This document shows positions 23,129-31,303 of a stretch of 32,221 bases of DNA, piece after piece. The notes under the pieces were generated by a model. The model did not search any database and was not told where the DNA came from. It saw only the letters and a program-made list of their open reading frames with translations. The DNA is from Lachnospiraceae bacterium (lineage in GTDB: Bacteria > Bacillota > Clostridia > Lachnospirales > Lachnospiraceae), in NCBI GenBank assembly GCA_017543445.1, contig JAFYGB010000047.1:1-32221 (forward strand), in the 5' to 3' direction. The position numbers and the translations under genes were made by a program. Numbering within the stretch: the stretch's first letter is position 1; each line of letters opens with the position of its first letter.

Positions 23129-25819
23129 ATGAGAAAACGTAGAGGTTTCGCAGTGCTCGGGGCGCTGACGCTGACGGCAGCGATGCTGCCGGGGTGTAAG
23201 AGCGATCCGGACGAGCAGGAGAGCAGCACGTATGTGCAGGAAGTAGAAAGTACAGAGCAGGGCAGGATCCCGGTTTCGGTAAACGGGGAAGTCGTGATCA
23301 GTGCGCAAAATTTCCCGGACAATGCGTTCCGGAAGTATATATTACGTGAACTGGATACCGATAAAAACGGTTCGCTTTCGAAAGAGGAAATAACTGCGGC
23401 CAATTATATCACGATCGATGGTAAAAACGTGAAGGACCTTACCGGGATCGAGTTCTTTTCGTCCCTCATATCGCTGGATTGTAGTAACAATCGTTTGACG
23501 AGTCTGGATGTTTCGCGGAATCAAACATTGATCGAACTTTGGTGCGGGGACAATGCATTAACGAGCCTGACGACAGCGAATCCTGAGTTGAGTATATTGG
23601 CCTGCCAGAATAATCAACTGGAAGAACTCGACGTATCGAAAGACGAGGCCCTGACCATTCTGATATGCGATAACAATAAACTGAAAACTTTGAATATTAC
23701 GAAGAACATGGGGCTGCAGGGGCTTAGCTGCAACAGAAATGAAATCGATAATCTGGATCTGTCGATGAACCTGGCCCTGGCTTCTTTGTATTGCAGAGAT
23801 AACCGCCTGACGAGCCTCAATGTGGGACGAAATCTGGTCCTGGGACTGCTCGACTGTAACGGGAACTACCTGACGCAACTGGATATAACTAAGAATTGCG
23901 TCCTGTCTACCTTAAACTGTTCGTCGAATCAATTGACCGAATTAAACACATCGAATAACGTAAAACTTTACGATTTGTCTTGTGATCATAACCGTTTGAA
24001 GAATCTGGACCTGTCGAATAACCGGGATCTCTACCAATTGCGATGTCGGGATAATCAACTGGCTGAACTGGATTTGTCGCACAACCCGTTGAATCAGTTG
24101 GATTGCCGCGATAACCCGCTGACTACTCTGGATGTGAGTCGTTGCGGCGCTATGGTCGTAGTGAAATTGGACCCGGATGTCATACTCGAGGGAAAGCGTG
24201 TTAAACCGATGGCCCCTGGGGATATTCCAGTGGATGCTGAGCATTTCCCAGACGATTCATTTCGGGATTATATAGCGGATACATTCGATACTGACCATAA
24301 CGGCGGCCTCTCGGAGGCGGAGATCGGTGCAATCAACAATATACGATTAAGTGTGCAGGATGGCTATTCATTTTATGACGAAAACATCGGATTTTTCGGT
24401 ATCGGAAGTCTGGGGTATAACATTCATGACCTGACCGGAATCGAGTATTTTCCGTATTTGATGTACTTGGACTGCTCGGATAATATGATCGAGAAGCTCG
24501 ACACATCGAAGAACCCGATGTTGACCCAACTGATTTGTGATAATAACAAATTGACCAGCCTGGATGTGAGTGGCAACCCGCAACTTGAGATATTGTTGTG
24601 TAAGGATAACGAACTGAACGATTTGAATTTGGAAGGCCTCGCACAATTGATAGGATTTAACTGTTCGAACAATCAACTTACAAATCTGATCCTTAAGGAT
24701 CTGATAGTACTGTCGGATCTGAATTGCTCCGATAATCGTATTACCGAACTGGACGTTTCGAATAATCCGAAATTAAGCAGTTTGTACTGCACGCACAATG
24801 GATTGACGAAGTTAGACCTTTCGAAAAACAGTTTCCTGCATGATCTGAATTGCAGCAACAATCAACTGAATGAACTGGATCTGAAGGATAAAAAATGGTT
24901 GAAGAATCTGGATTGTAGCGATGATCCGATCGAGAAGATCGATCTGAGCGAGTGTCATGTGAGTATCGAAGCCTTCGCGAATGAGGGCGTTGAGATCATT
25001 GGTAAGCCAGACGGAGATGTAGCTGTCGTACCTCTGGATGTGGAGCATTTTCCGGATGGCGCATTTCGGTCATTCCTGTTTACGGATGTCGACCTGGATG
25101 AAAACCGAATACTGTCGAGAAGTGAGGTCGACAACGTCCAGCATATGAATCTGATGAATTGTGAAGGCTTGAAAGATCTTACAGGCATTGAATTCTTCTC
25201 CTATCTGAACTTTCTGCAATGCCGTGGCGAGATCACGAAATTGGATCTCTCGAAGAATATTTTCCTCGTTAATCTGGATGTAAAGCAATGCAACTTAACA
25301 TCGCTGGATATTTCGAAGAATGTCGAACTGATGAATCTGAATTGCTCGGACAATGCATTGACCGAACTGGATGTGTCAGCGAACGTGCAGCTAAAGAATT
25401 TGGATTGTACGCGTAATGCATTGACCCGGCTGGATGTGACCGGGAACTCGAAGTTGTTTATGCTCGAGTGCGAGAAGAACGAACTGCAATCCTTGATAAT
25501 GAATAACCCAAAGCTTCAGTATTTGTATTGTTCGAATAATTCCCTGACGGAAATGGATCTGAGCGGGCTTCCTGAACTTATTTGGCTGGATTGCGCCGAG
25601 AACCATTTGCAAAGCCTGGATACTTCAAAGAACAGTAAACTGTGGGTGCTGGATTGCTCCCATAACGATCTACAAAACTTGGATGTAAGTCATAACGAGG
25701 CTTTGGGTGAACTTATGTGTCATCATAATCAGTTGAAGGTGTTGGATCTGTCGAAGAATCCAAACTTGAGGGAAACGCAGATCGGTGACGACAGTATCGA
25801 AGTCATCCGCGCAGAATAA
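23129..25819 (+). CDS. Large LRR lipoprotein with three EF-hand/LRR modules
   Basis: The 896-residue protein has a lipoprotein signal (basic start, hydrophobic core, lipobox AMLPGC, Cys23) and should sit on the outer face of the membrane. Three modules follow, starting near residues 57, 367 and 630. Each has a FPDxxFRxY segment, an EF-hand-like calcium loop (DTDKNGSLSKEE at 76-87; DTDHNGGLSEAE at 387-398; DLDENRILSRSE near 655) and a DLTGIEFF cap. A run of 21-residue repeats of the form LxxLxCxxNxLxxLDLSxN comes after each cap. This repeat matches the short IRREKO-type bacterial LRR. AGGAGAGGT precedes the ATG. It probably binds proteins or glycans at the surface. Confidence 0.9.
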   Translation: MRKRRGFAVLGALTLTAAMLPGCKSDPDEQESSTYVQEVESTEQGRIPVSVNGEVVISAQNFPDNAFRKYILRELDTDKNGSLSKEEITAANYITIDGKNVKDLTGIEFFSSLISLDCSNNRLTSLDVSRNQTLIELWCGDNALTSLTTANPELSILACQNNQLEELDVSKDEALTILICDNNKLKTLNITKNMGLQGLSCNRNEIDNLDLSMNLALASLYCRDNRLTSLNVGRNLVLGLLDCNGNYLTQLDITKNCVLSTLNCSSNQLTELNTSNNVKLYDLSCDHNRLKNLDLSNNRDLYQLRCRDNQLAELDLSHNPLNQLDCRDNPLTTLDVSRCGAMVVVKLDPDVILEGKRVKPMAPGDIPVDAEHFPDDSFRDYIADTFDTDHNGGLSEAEIGAINNIRLSVQDGYSFYDENIGFFGIGSLGYNIHDLTGIEYFPYLMYLDCSDNMIEKLDTSKNPMLTQLICDNNKLTSLDVSGNPQLEILLCKDNELNDLNLEGLAQLIGFNCSNNQLTNLILKDLIVLSDLNCSDNRITELDVSNNPKLSSLYCTHNGLTKLDLSKNSFLHDLNCSNNQLNELDLKDKKWLKNLDCSDDPIEKIDLSECHVSIEAFANEGVEIIGKPDGDVAVVPLDVEHFPDGAFRSFLFTDVDLDENRILSRSEVDNVQHMNLMNCEGLKDLTGIEFFSYLNFLQCRGEITKLDLSKNIFLVNLDVKQCNLTSLDISKNVELMNLNCSDNALTELDVSANVQLKNLDCTRNALTRLDVTGNSKLFMLECEKNELQSLIMNNPKLQYLYCSNNSLTEMDLSGLPELIWLDCAENHLQSLDTSKNSKLWVLDCSHNDLQNLDVSHNEALGELMCHHNQLKVLDLSKNPNLRETQIGDDSIEVIRAE

Positions 25820-25876
25820 TGTGTCAACCGTTGCAGGTCAAAACCTGTAACAAGGACGGTTCTGTTTGACACATTT
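25820..25876 (+). repeat. Long-form REP-like element between LRR genes 1 and 2, inverted relative to 23061
   Basis: This copy reads TGTGTCAACCGTTGCAGGTC at its left and GGACGGTTCTGTTTGACACA at its right. Its reverse complement matches the copy at 23061-23116 nearly base for base, including the inserted palindrome. LRR gene 1 therefore lies exactly between inverted copies. Confidence 0.85.
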
Positions 25877-25887
25877 TGGAGGTTAGT

Positions 25888-27597
25888 ATGAGAAGGCGAA
25901 AGTTGATCAGTGTGTTCGGCGCCATGGCGCTTGTGGTGGCGATGCTGCCGGGGTGTAAGAGCGAGTCGGAAGAGCCGGAGAGCAGCGCGACCATGCAGGA
26001 GAATAGCCAGTCGGTGCAGGAGAGCCAGGAACCGGAAAGTACAGAAACGGTGAGAACTCCGGACTATCAAAATGGCGGCATCGCGATCAATGCGCAGAAT
26101 TTTCCTGACGAAGGTTTTCGTCGGTACATTTCGGAAAATATGGACGACGATCGTGATGGAGCACTTTCGAGCTATGAACTAACGGAATTCAAAAATCAAA
26201 CCATCAAAATTACTGAAGAATACGAGGTCAAAGACCTTACCGGCATTGAGTTTTTTCCTGATTTGCTGCAATTGGAAATAGCGAGACAGGACTTGAAACG
26301 CTTGGATGTTTCACATAATAAACAGTTGTATAGGCTGGAATGCCAACTCGATCAGATGACTGAATTGATCCTCGATAATCCGGCCTTGAAGCAACTGGAT
26401 TGCATGGGGAACCAACTGGATCAACTGGACCTGTCAAAAGTTCCGAACCTGAGTACCTTGGTTTGCAATAATAATAAAATTTCCACATTGGATATGAAAC
26501 AAGTTCCGAATCTCCAACATTTGGAGTGCAGCAGCAATCCTCTCGGAAGTCTGGATCTGTCGGAGAACCTGTATTTAGCCGGGTTGATCTGCGCCGACGC
26601 GCAACTTACGAGTCTAAACGTGTCCCGTAATTTGCTGCTTTCGGAACTGCTGTGTAACAATAACAACCTGACTGAGTTGAATGTGGCGAATAATTCTATG
26701 CTATATCAACTCAATTGTGAACACAATCAGTTAACAAAGCTGGACGTTTCGAATAATACTAAATTGTCCAGTTTGTCGTGTAATGATAACCGGCTGGTCA
26801 CTTTGGATGCTTCGAAGAACAGGGAGCTGTGGTCCTTATTTTGCCAAAACAATGCATTGACCGAACTGGCCGTTGCAGGTTCTTCTCTGTCAAAGATCTA
26901 TTGCGAAAATAATCAGTTGACGGATCTCGACGTCAGTCATTGCGGTTCGATGGTACGGGTCCGTGCGGATTACGATGTGGAGATCGAAGGGAAGACTATG
27001 GCTCCGGTCGGCCCGTCGGATATCCTCGTGGATGCGGCGCATTTTCCGGATCCGGCCTTCCTGGATTTTGTATACGAAGAGTATGACCTGGATGGAAATC
27101 GGGCGCTTTCGGAAGAGGAACGGGAAGCTGTAGAAGAAATGGAGCTATACGTGAATAGCTATACCATCATCATGGATGGTTATACGTATCAAGGCGGCAG
27201 CTACATTGGCTTTGGTATTCATGATCTGACCGGAATTGAGTATTTTCCGTACCTTCAAATACTTAACTGTAAAGCGAATCAGATCGAACGCCTGGATCTT
27301 ACCCAAAACCCGGCATTGGTCTATTTGGAATGCGAAGATAATGCGCTTCAGACACTGGATGTTTCGAATAATCCGAATCTGGGACACGTTTCGTGTAAGG
27401 ACAATGCGTTAACTTGCGTGGATGTATCGCGGTGTAAGCCGGACATCGAAGTTTGGGCGGACGAAGGCGTGGAGATCATCTGGCCCGAGGGGCATGTGGA
27501 TGTGCCCGTTCCTGAGAGTACCGAGGCGGAGAGTACTCCGGACTTACCGTTGGTGATAAATATCTGGGAAAAATCTATTGTGAGAATAATAAATTGA
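25888..27597 (+). CDS. LRR lipoprotein 2, two modules, probably truncated
   Basis: The 569-residue protein repeats the plan of its neighbour: lipobox AMLPGC (Cys23), a Ser/Glu-rich spacer, a FPDEGFRRY segment with an EF-hand-like MDDDRDGALSSYE, and about eleven 21-residue LRRs. A second module follows (HFPDPAFLDF, DLDGNRALSEEE, DLTGIEYF), with about three repeats. After GVEIIWPEG it runs into PVPESTEAESTPDLP and a 12-residue tail that is out of frame with LRR-coding sequence continuing downstream, so the end is not the original one. The start at 25888 has GGAGG just upstream; only the REP-like element separates it from LRR gene 1, so the two may be co-transcribed. Confidence 0.82.
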   Translation: MRRRKLISVFGAMALVVAMLPGCKSESEEPESSATMQENSQSVQESQEPESTETVRTPDYQNGGIAINAQNFPDEGFRRYISENMDDDRDGALSSYELTEFKNQTIKITEEYEVKDLTGIEFFPDLLQLEIARQDLKRLDVSHNKQLYRLECQLDQMTELILDNPALKQLDCMGNQLDQLDLSKVPNLSTLVCNNNKISTLDMKQVPNLQHLECSSNPLGSLDLSENLYLAGLICADAQLTSLNVSRNLLLSELLCNNNNLTELNVANNSMLYQLNCEHNQLTKLDVSNNTKLSSLSCNDNRLVTLDASKNRELWSLFCQNNALTELAVAGSSLSKIYCENNQLTDLDVSHCGSMVRVRADYDVEIEGKTMAPVGPSDILVDAAHFPDPAFLDFVYEEYDLDGNRALSEEEREAVEEMELYVNSYTIIMDGYTYQGGSYIGFGIHDLTGIEYFPYLQILNCKANQIERLDLTQNPALVYLECEDNALQTLDVSNNPNLGHVSCKDNALTCVDVSRCKPDIEVWADEGVEIIWPEGHVDVPVPESTEAESTPDLPLVINIWEKSIVRIIN

Positions 27598-28157
27598 CGA
27601 AGCTGGACGTCATGCGTTGTTCTGCTATGGTGAGAGTCCGCGCGGATTACGATCTGGAGATAGAAGGAAAATCCAGGCATTCGATCGGGCCGAATGATAT
27701 TCTTTTGGATGCGGAGCATTTTCCGGATCCGGAGTTTCAAAATTACATCTTTGACAAGATCGATCTGGATGGTAACAGAGCACTTACGGAAGACGAGCGT
27801 GCAGCGGTGCAAGTGATGCAGCTATGCCTTAAAGGCTACGATGCCTTACTGGGAGAGCATATTGATGAGGATCACGGGTTTGATATTCACGATCTGACCG
27901 GTATCGAATATTTTCCGAATCTCACCAGCCTCACATGTAATTCGAACGAAATCGAGCGACTGGACCTTTCGAAGAACACTGCATTGACCTATTTGGAATG
28001 TGTGGATGTCGGACTTTTGGAACTGAATGTTTCGAATATTCCGAACTTGCACTATTTGTCTTGTAAGAAGAATAAACTGACTCGTTTGGACGTTTCGCAT
28101 TGCCCGACGGACATCATAGTTGTTGCGGACGAAGGCGTGGAGATCCTTCGGCCGTAG
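27543..28157 (+). pseudogene. 5'-truncated, frame-shifted LRR gene fragment
   Basis: In a frame offset from the preceding gene, sequence from 27543 reads LTVGDKYLGKIYCENNKL, then MRCSAMVRVRADYDLEIEGK, HFPDPEFQNYIF, an EF-hand-like DLDGNRALTEDE, DLTGIEYF and about three LRRs, ending GVEILRP. This matches the middle and end of LRR gene 2 (SSLSKIYCENNQL onward), but it lacks a start, signal peptide and first module. The frame upstream is closed by TGA at 27513. It is either the 3' end of a third gene fused by deletion, or the lost C-terminal module of gene 2. A TTG at 27594 has no ribosome binding site. Confidence 0.75.
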
Positions 28158-28159
28158 AA

Positions 28160-28191
28160 TGTGTCAATGGGAACCATCCCCTTTGACACAT
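28160..28191 (-). repeat. Single diverged REP-like element
   Basis: TGTGTCAA and TTTGACACA flank a diverged core, GGGAACCATCCCC. It lies between the LRR fragment and the Ig-like/LRR gene and can form a hairpin of at least eight pairs. Confidence 0.75.
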
Positions 28192-28270
28192 CGGCGGGGG
28201 ATGTGGTAGAATAGGGAGTGAGTCGAACAAGTTCAGTGTTAAAAACTGAAAAAAATGGAGGGAAATGAAA

Positions 28271-30403
28271 ATGAAACACAAGCTAACAAAAAGACTCGTG
28301 GCGGTTCTGCTTAGTGCGGTGATGATCGTAGTGATGTTGCCGCTGGCGGGATTGAGTGAGAAGGTGGCGGCCGCGGGCGTGACGATCAAAACACAGCCGA
28401 AGAGTGTTTTCGCTGAGGCGGGTAGCACGGCGAAGTTCACGGTGGCGGCGACGGGAACCGGTACGCTGAAGTATCAGTGGCAATCACGTAAGGATTCTTC
28501 GGCGTCGTGGTCGAATTCCGGCCAGAGCGGCGCGAAGACAGCGACATTGTCCGTTGCAGTTTCGGCAGGCTTGCACGGCTGGCAGTTCCGTTGTATCGTT
28601 ACGGATGCGAACGGAGCAACGGCGACTTCGTACACAGCGAAGTTGATGACGAAACTGGGCATCGTGGCGCAGCCCACGAATGTGACGGCAGCGAACGGAA
28701 ACACCGCGAAGTTTACCGTATCTGTTTTAGGTAAAGGTACATTGACCTATCAGTGGCAGTCCCGCAAGGACGCTTCGAGTGCGTGGTCGAATTCCGGCCA
28801 GACGGGCGCGAAGACGGCGACTCTGTCGGTAGCAACTTCGGGCGGCCTGAACGGCTGGCAGTTCCGCTGCATCATTAAAGATTCCACCGGGGCGTCAGTG
28901 ACTTCGAACACAGTAAAACTGACGGTTACCCCGAAGATCACGACGCAGCCGACGAACGTTACCACAACGAGCGGTTCGACGGCGAAATTTACAGTAGCTG
29001 CAACGGGTAAGGCGAACCTGACCTATCAGTGGCAGGCGCGCAAAAATGCTTCGTCGGAGTGGTCGAACTCCGGCCAGAGCGGAGCGAAGACAGCGACATT
29101 GTCCGTATCCGTAGTCGCCGGCCTCTACGGCTGGCAGTTCCGCTGCATCGTGACCGATGGCAATGGACAGAAAGCGACCTCGAACGTAGCGACGCTTTAC
29201 GTCGTTCCGGAGATCGTTTCGCAGCCGCAGGACCAGTACGTGGCAGTGGGCAATACCGCAACATTTAAGGTTTCGGCGACGGGCAAAGGAACGCTGACCT
29301 ACCAGTGGCAGTCGCGTAAGAATTCTTCGGCGGCGTGGTCGAATTCCGGCCAGACGGGCGCGAAGACAGAGACCCTTAAGGTGACGTCGGCCGTTGGTTT
29401 GCAGGGCTGGCAGTTCCGGTGCGTTGTTACAGACGGCAACGGCAAGAGCTGGGGCACACGCGCCGCTACATTGACCATGTACAACATTCCGATCAATGAA
29501 AAGAATTTCCCGGATTCCGTATTCCGCGGTGAGATTTCTTCTAAGTATGATAAAAACAAAGACGGAAAGCTCGGCGTATCCGAGCTGGCGATTACGACGA
29601 TGGATGTAAATGGCTTGGCGATCAAGAATTTGAAGGGCGTTGAGTACTTCACATCGCTGTCAACACTTCATTGCTACGACTGTAAGATCGCTTCGTTGGA
29701 TCTGCACACCAACAAAGAGTTGCAGATCCTGTTCTGCTGGAACAACGGAATGACGACGCTGGATGTGACCGGTAATACAAAGCTTAGAAGCCTCCAGTGC
29801 TCATACAACAAGTATACCAAACTGGATGTCAGCAAAAACAAGGCGCTGGATTTCTTCTGCTGCGACTCGAACCAGCTGACCGCATTGGATGTCACCAATA
29901 ACACGGCGCTGAAGTATTTCAACTGCTCGTTTAACGCGCTCACGAAGCTCGATGTCAGCAAGAATAAAGCGCTCGAGCAGCTGTTCTGCGACAACAACAA
30001 GCTCACGACTTTGAATGTTAGCGCGTGCACGAAGTTACACGAACTCTACTGCTTCAAGAACCAGCTTACGTCCCTGACGGTTAATTCCGCGCTCGTTCTG
30101 CTGGATGCTGAGGACAATGCTCTGAAATCTTTGAATGTTACTGCTTGTAAGGACTTGAAGGACCTGTACTGCAACGGTAATCAGCTCACCAAACTCGATG
30201 TTACCAACAACACGAAACTGGTAGAGTTGAGCTGCGGTTCCAACCAGCTGACTGCATTGAACGTAAGCAAAAACACAAAATTGACCTCGTTGGCTTGCCG
30301 TTCGAATAAGTTCACGAAACTGGATGTGACGAACTGTACTTTACTCGAAGAGTTGTACGTCGACAGCAACGTTGAAGTGATCGGAATGCACGCCGTAGGC
30401 TGA
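28271..30403 (+). CDS. Secreted Ig-like/LRR surface protein
   Basis: The 710-residue protein has a signal peptide (basic start, hydrophobic core to about residue 29, cleavage near VAAA at 35). Four tandem Ig-like repeats of about 90 residues follow (about 37-126, 129-218, 221-311, 313-403), each with YQWQSRK, WSNSGQ and GWQFRC. Then come FPDSVFRGE, an EF-hand-like loop DKNKDGKLGVSE (427-438), and about eleven 21-residue LRRs with the LxxLxCxxNxLTxLDVSxN pattern. Unlike the lipoproteins it has no lipobox and no sorting motif. ATG 28271 is preferred since GGAGGG lies 8 nt upstream; ATG 28265 is too close. A terminator follows. Confidence 0.88.
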   Translation: MKHKLTKRLVAVLLSAVMIVVMLPLAGLSEKVAAAGVTIKTQPKSVFAEAGSTAKFTVAATGTGTLKYQWQSRKDSSASWSNSGQSGAKTATLSVAVSAGLHGWQFRCIVTDANGATATSYTAKLMTKLGIVAQPTNVTAANGNTAKFTVSVLGKGTLTYQWQSRKDASSAWSNSGQTGAKTATLSVATSGGLNGWQFRCIIKDSTGASVTSNTVKLTVTPKITTQPTNVTTTSGSTAKFTVAATGKANLTYQWQARKNASSEWSNSGQSGAKTATLSVSVVAGLYGWQFRCIVTDGNGQKATSNVATLYVVPEIVSQPQDQYVAVGNTATFKVSATGKGTLTYQWQSRKNSSAAWSNSGQTGAKTETLKVTSAVGLQGWQFRCVVTDGNGKSWGTRAATLTMYNIPINEKNFPDSVFRGEISSKYDKNKDGKLGVSELAITTMDVNGLAIKNLKGVEYFTSLSTLHCYDCKIASLDLHTNKELQILFCWNNGMTTLDVTGNTKLRSLQCSYNKYTKLDVSKNKALDFFCCDSNQLTALDVTNNTALKYFNCSFNALTKLDVSKNKALEQLFCDNNKLTTLNVSACTKLHELYCFKNQLTSLTVNSALVLLDAEDNALKSLNVTACKDLKDLYCNGNQLTKLDVTNNTKLVELSCGSNQLTALNVSKNTKLTSLACRSNKFTKLDVTNCTLLEELYVDSNVEVIGMHAVG

Positions 30404-30436
30404 TCCGATTGCATCGTATTTTATACTTGAGTTTAC

Positions 30437-30467
30437 AAAGACTCCCGGGATCCACCGGGAGTCTTTT
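30437..30467 (+). terminator. Intrinsic terminator after the Ig-like/LRR gene
   Basis: AAAGACTCCCGG and CCGGGAGTCTTT pair perfectly (12 bp) around a 6-nt loop and are followed by T residues. The next REP-like element begins three bases later. Confidence 0.88.
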
Positions 30468-30469
30468 GA

Positions 30470-30837
30470 TGTGTCAAATGGGGACGGTTCTGTTTGACAC
30501 ATTTTGGTTGTGACTGCGCCACGGATCGGTGTGTTCTTCCGCGTGATGCGATCCCTCCCAGTCAGGTCGCTCACTGTGAAAAACATGCCGCTCGTTCGAT
30601 GTCGGATTTGAGGGGGCCCGCTTCGACAGAGGTCGTTTTCTTGATGAAAACGCCCTCAGCTCGCGCGAAAAGCGATCTCGGAAATCGCTTTTCTCCCCTC
30701 ATCCGGCATCTCACTTGCGGTGTTTTTCTACAGTTCGTTCCAATGCCTGGTCGAGATCGTATCGCGCGGAAGCACCGCTCCGTGGCGGCGCGACATATTG
30801 TGAATGTGTCAAACAGAACCGTCCCCATTGGCACATT
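30470..30837. mobile_element. Foldback MITE-like element with REP-like termini
   Basis: The left end (30470-30502) carries the GGGGACGGTTCTGTTTGACA form of the repeat. The right end (30805-30837) is its inverted copy, with about 33 bp of near-identical terminal inverted repeat. Inside, the segment at about 30520-30615 is complementary to about 30694-30792 at roughly three of four positions, so most of the 368-bp element folds back on itself. The centre adds two hairpins, CGTTTTC/GAAAACG and GAAAAGCGAT/ATCGCTTTTC. No transposase is encoded. It fills most of the 537-bp gap before the next gene. Confidence 0.7.
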
Positions 30838-30849
30838 TTGCGGGTGGAA

Positions 30850-30882
30850 TGTGTCAAACAGAACCGTCCCCATTGACACATT
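30850..30882 (-). repeat. Additional REP-like copy next to the foldback element
   Basis: The element repeats the right terminus at 30805-30837 in the same orientation after a 12-bp spacer. It has perfect TGTGTCAA/TTGACACA ends and the core AACAGAACCGTCCCC. Confidence 0.88.
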
Positions 30883-30940
30883 TCTAGTGGGAATGGTATA
30901 ATTACAGGAGAGATTTTAGTGTGAAATAGGGGAAAATATA

Positions 30941-31282
30941 ATGATACTACGGCTTATACAGGGAATATCGACGATCGTTGCGAATATCGTGTTTTATATT
31001 GTGTTGCATATGGAGATGTACACGGATCGGGCGCATATGGCGGATGGGAGTGTGCATGTATATCATAAGAGTCCGCTGGACCGGCTGGGGGTGGGGGATC
31101 GGTATGGGCTTTACCATCTGCAGCTGATGTTTATGGTGGTTAGTTGTGTTACCGGTATTTTGCTGATCTGTGGGGTGAAGAATAACATCGTTCGGGTCGC
31201 GCAGCTGGTGAGCAGTGTTGCTTCGATCGTAGTGTTTATCGCGATCATGGTCGTATCGAAAGGGATCCATCCGAAGTACTAG
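30941..31282 (+). CDS. Small membrane protein, unknown
   Basis: The 113-residue product has three hydrophobic helices (about residues 3-23, 61-80 and 86-107). A hydrophilic loop with many His, Asp and Arg residues (about 24-57: MYTDRAHMADGSVHVYHKSP) lies after the first helix. AGGGG lies upstream at slightly long spacing. It follows the REP-like cluster and precedes the HNH gene by 21 bp. No family is recognised. Confidence 0.6.
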   Translation: MILRLIQGISTIVANIVFYIVLHMEMYTDRAHMADGSVHVYHKSPLDRLGVGDRYGLYHLQLMFMVVSCVTGILLICGVKNNIVRVAQLVSSVASIVVFIAIMVVSKGIHPKY

Positions 31283-31303
31283 TACGTGTGGGGGTGATGT
31301 TTC

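Noticed and set aside
30494-30901. 135-codon frame over the foldback element
   Set aside because: Most of it lies inside the inverted arms and REP-like copies. The same repeat produces similar spurious frames in every orientation.
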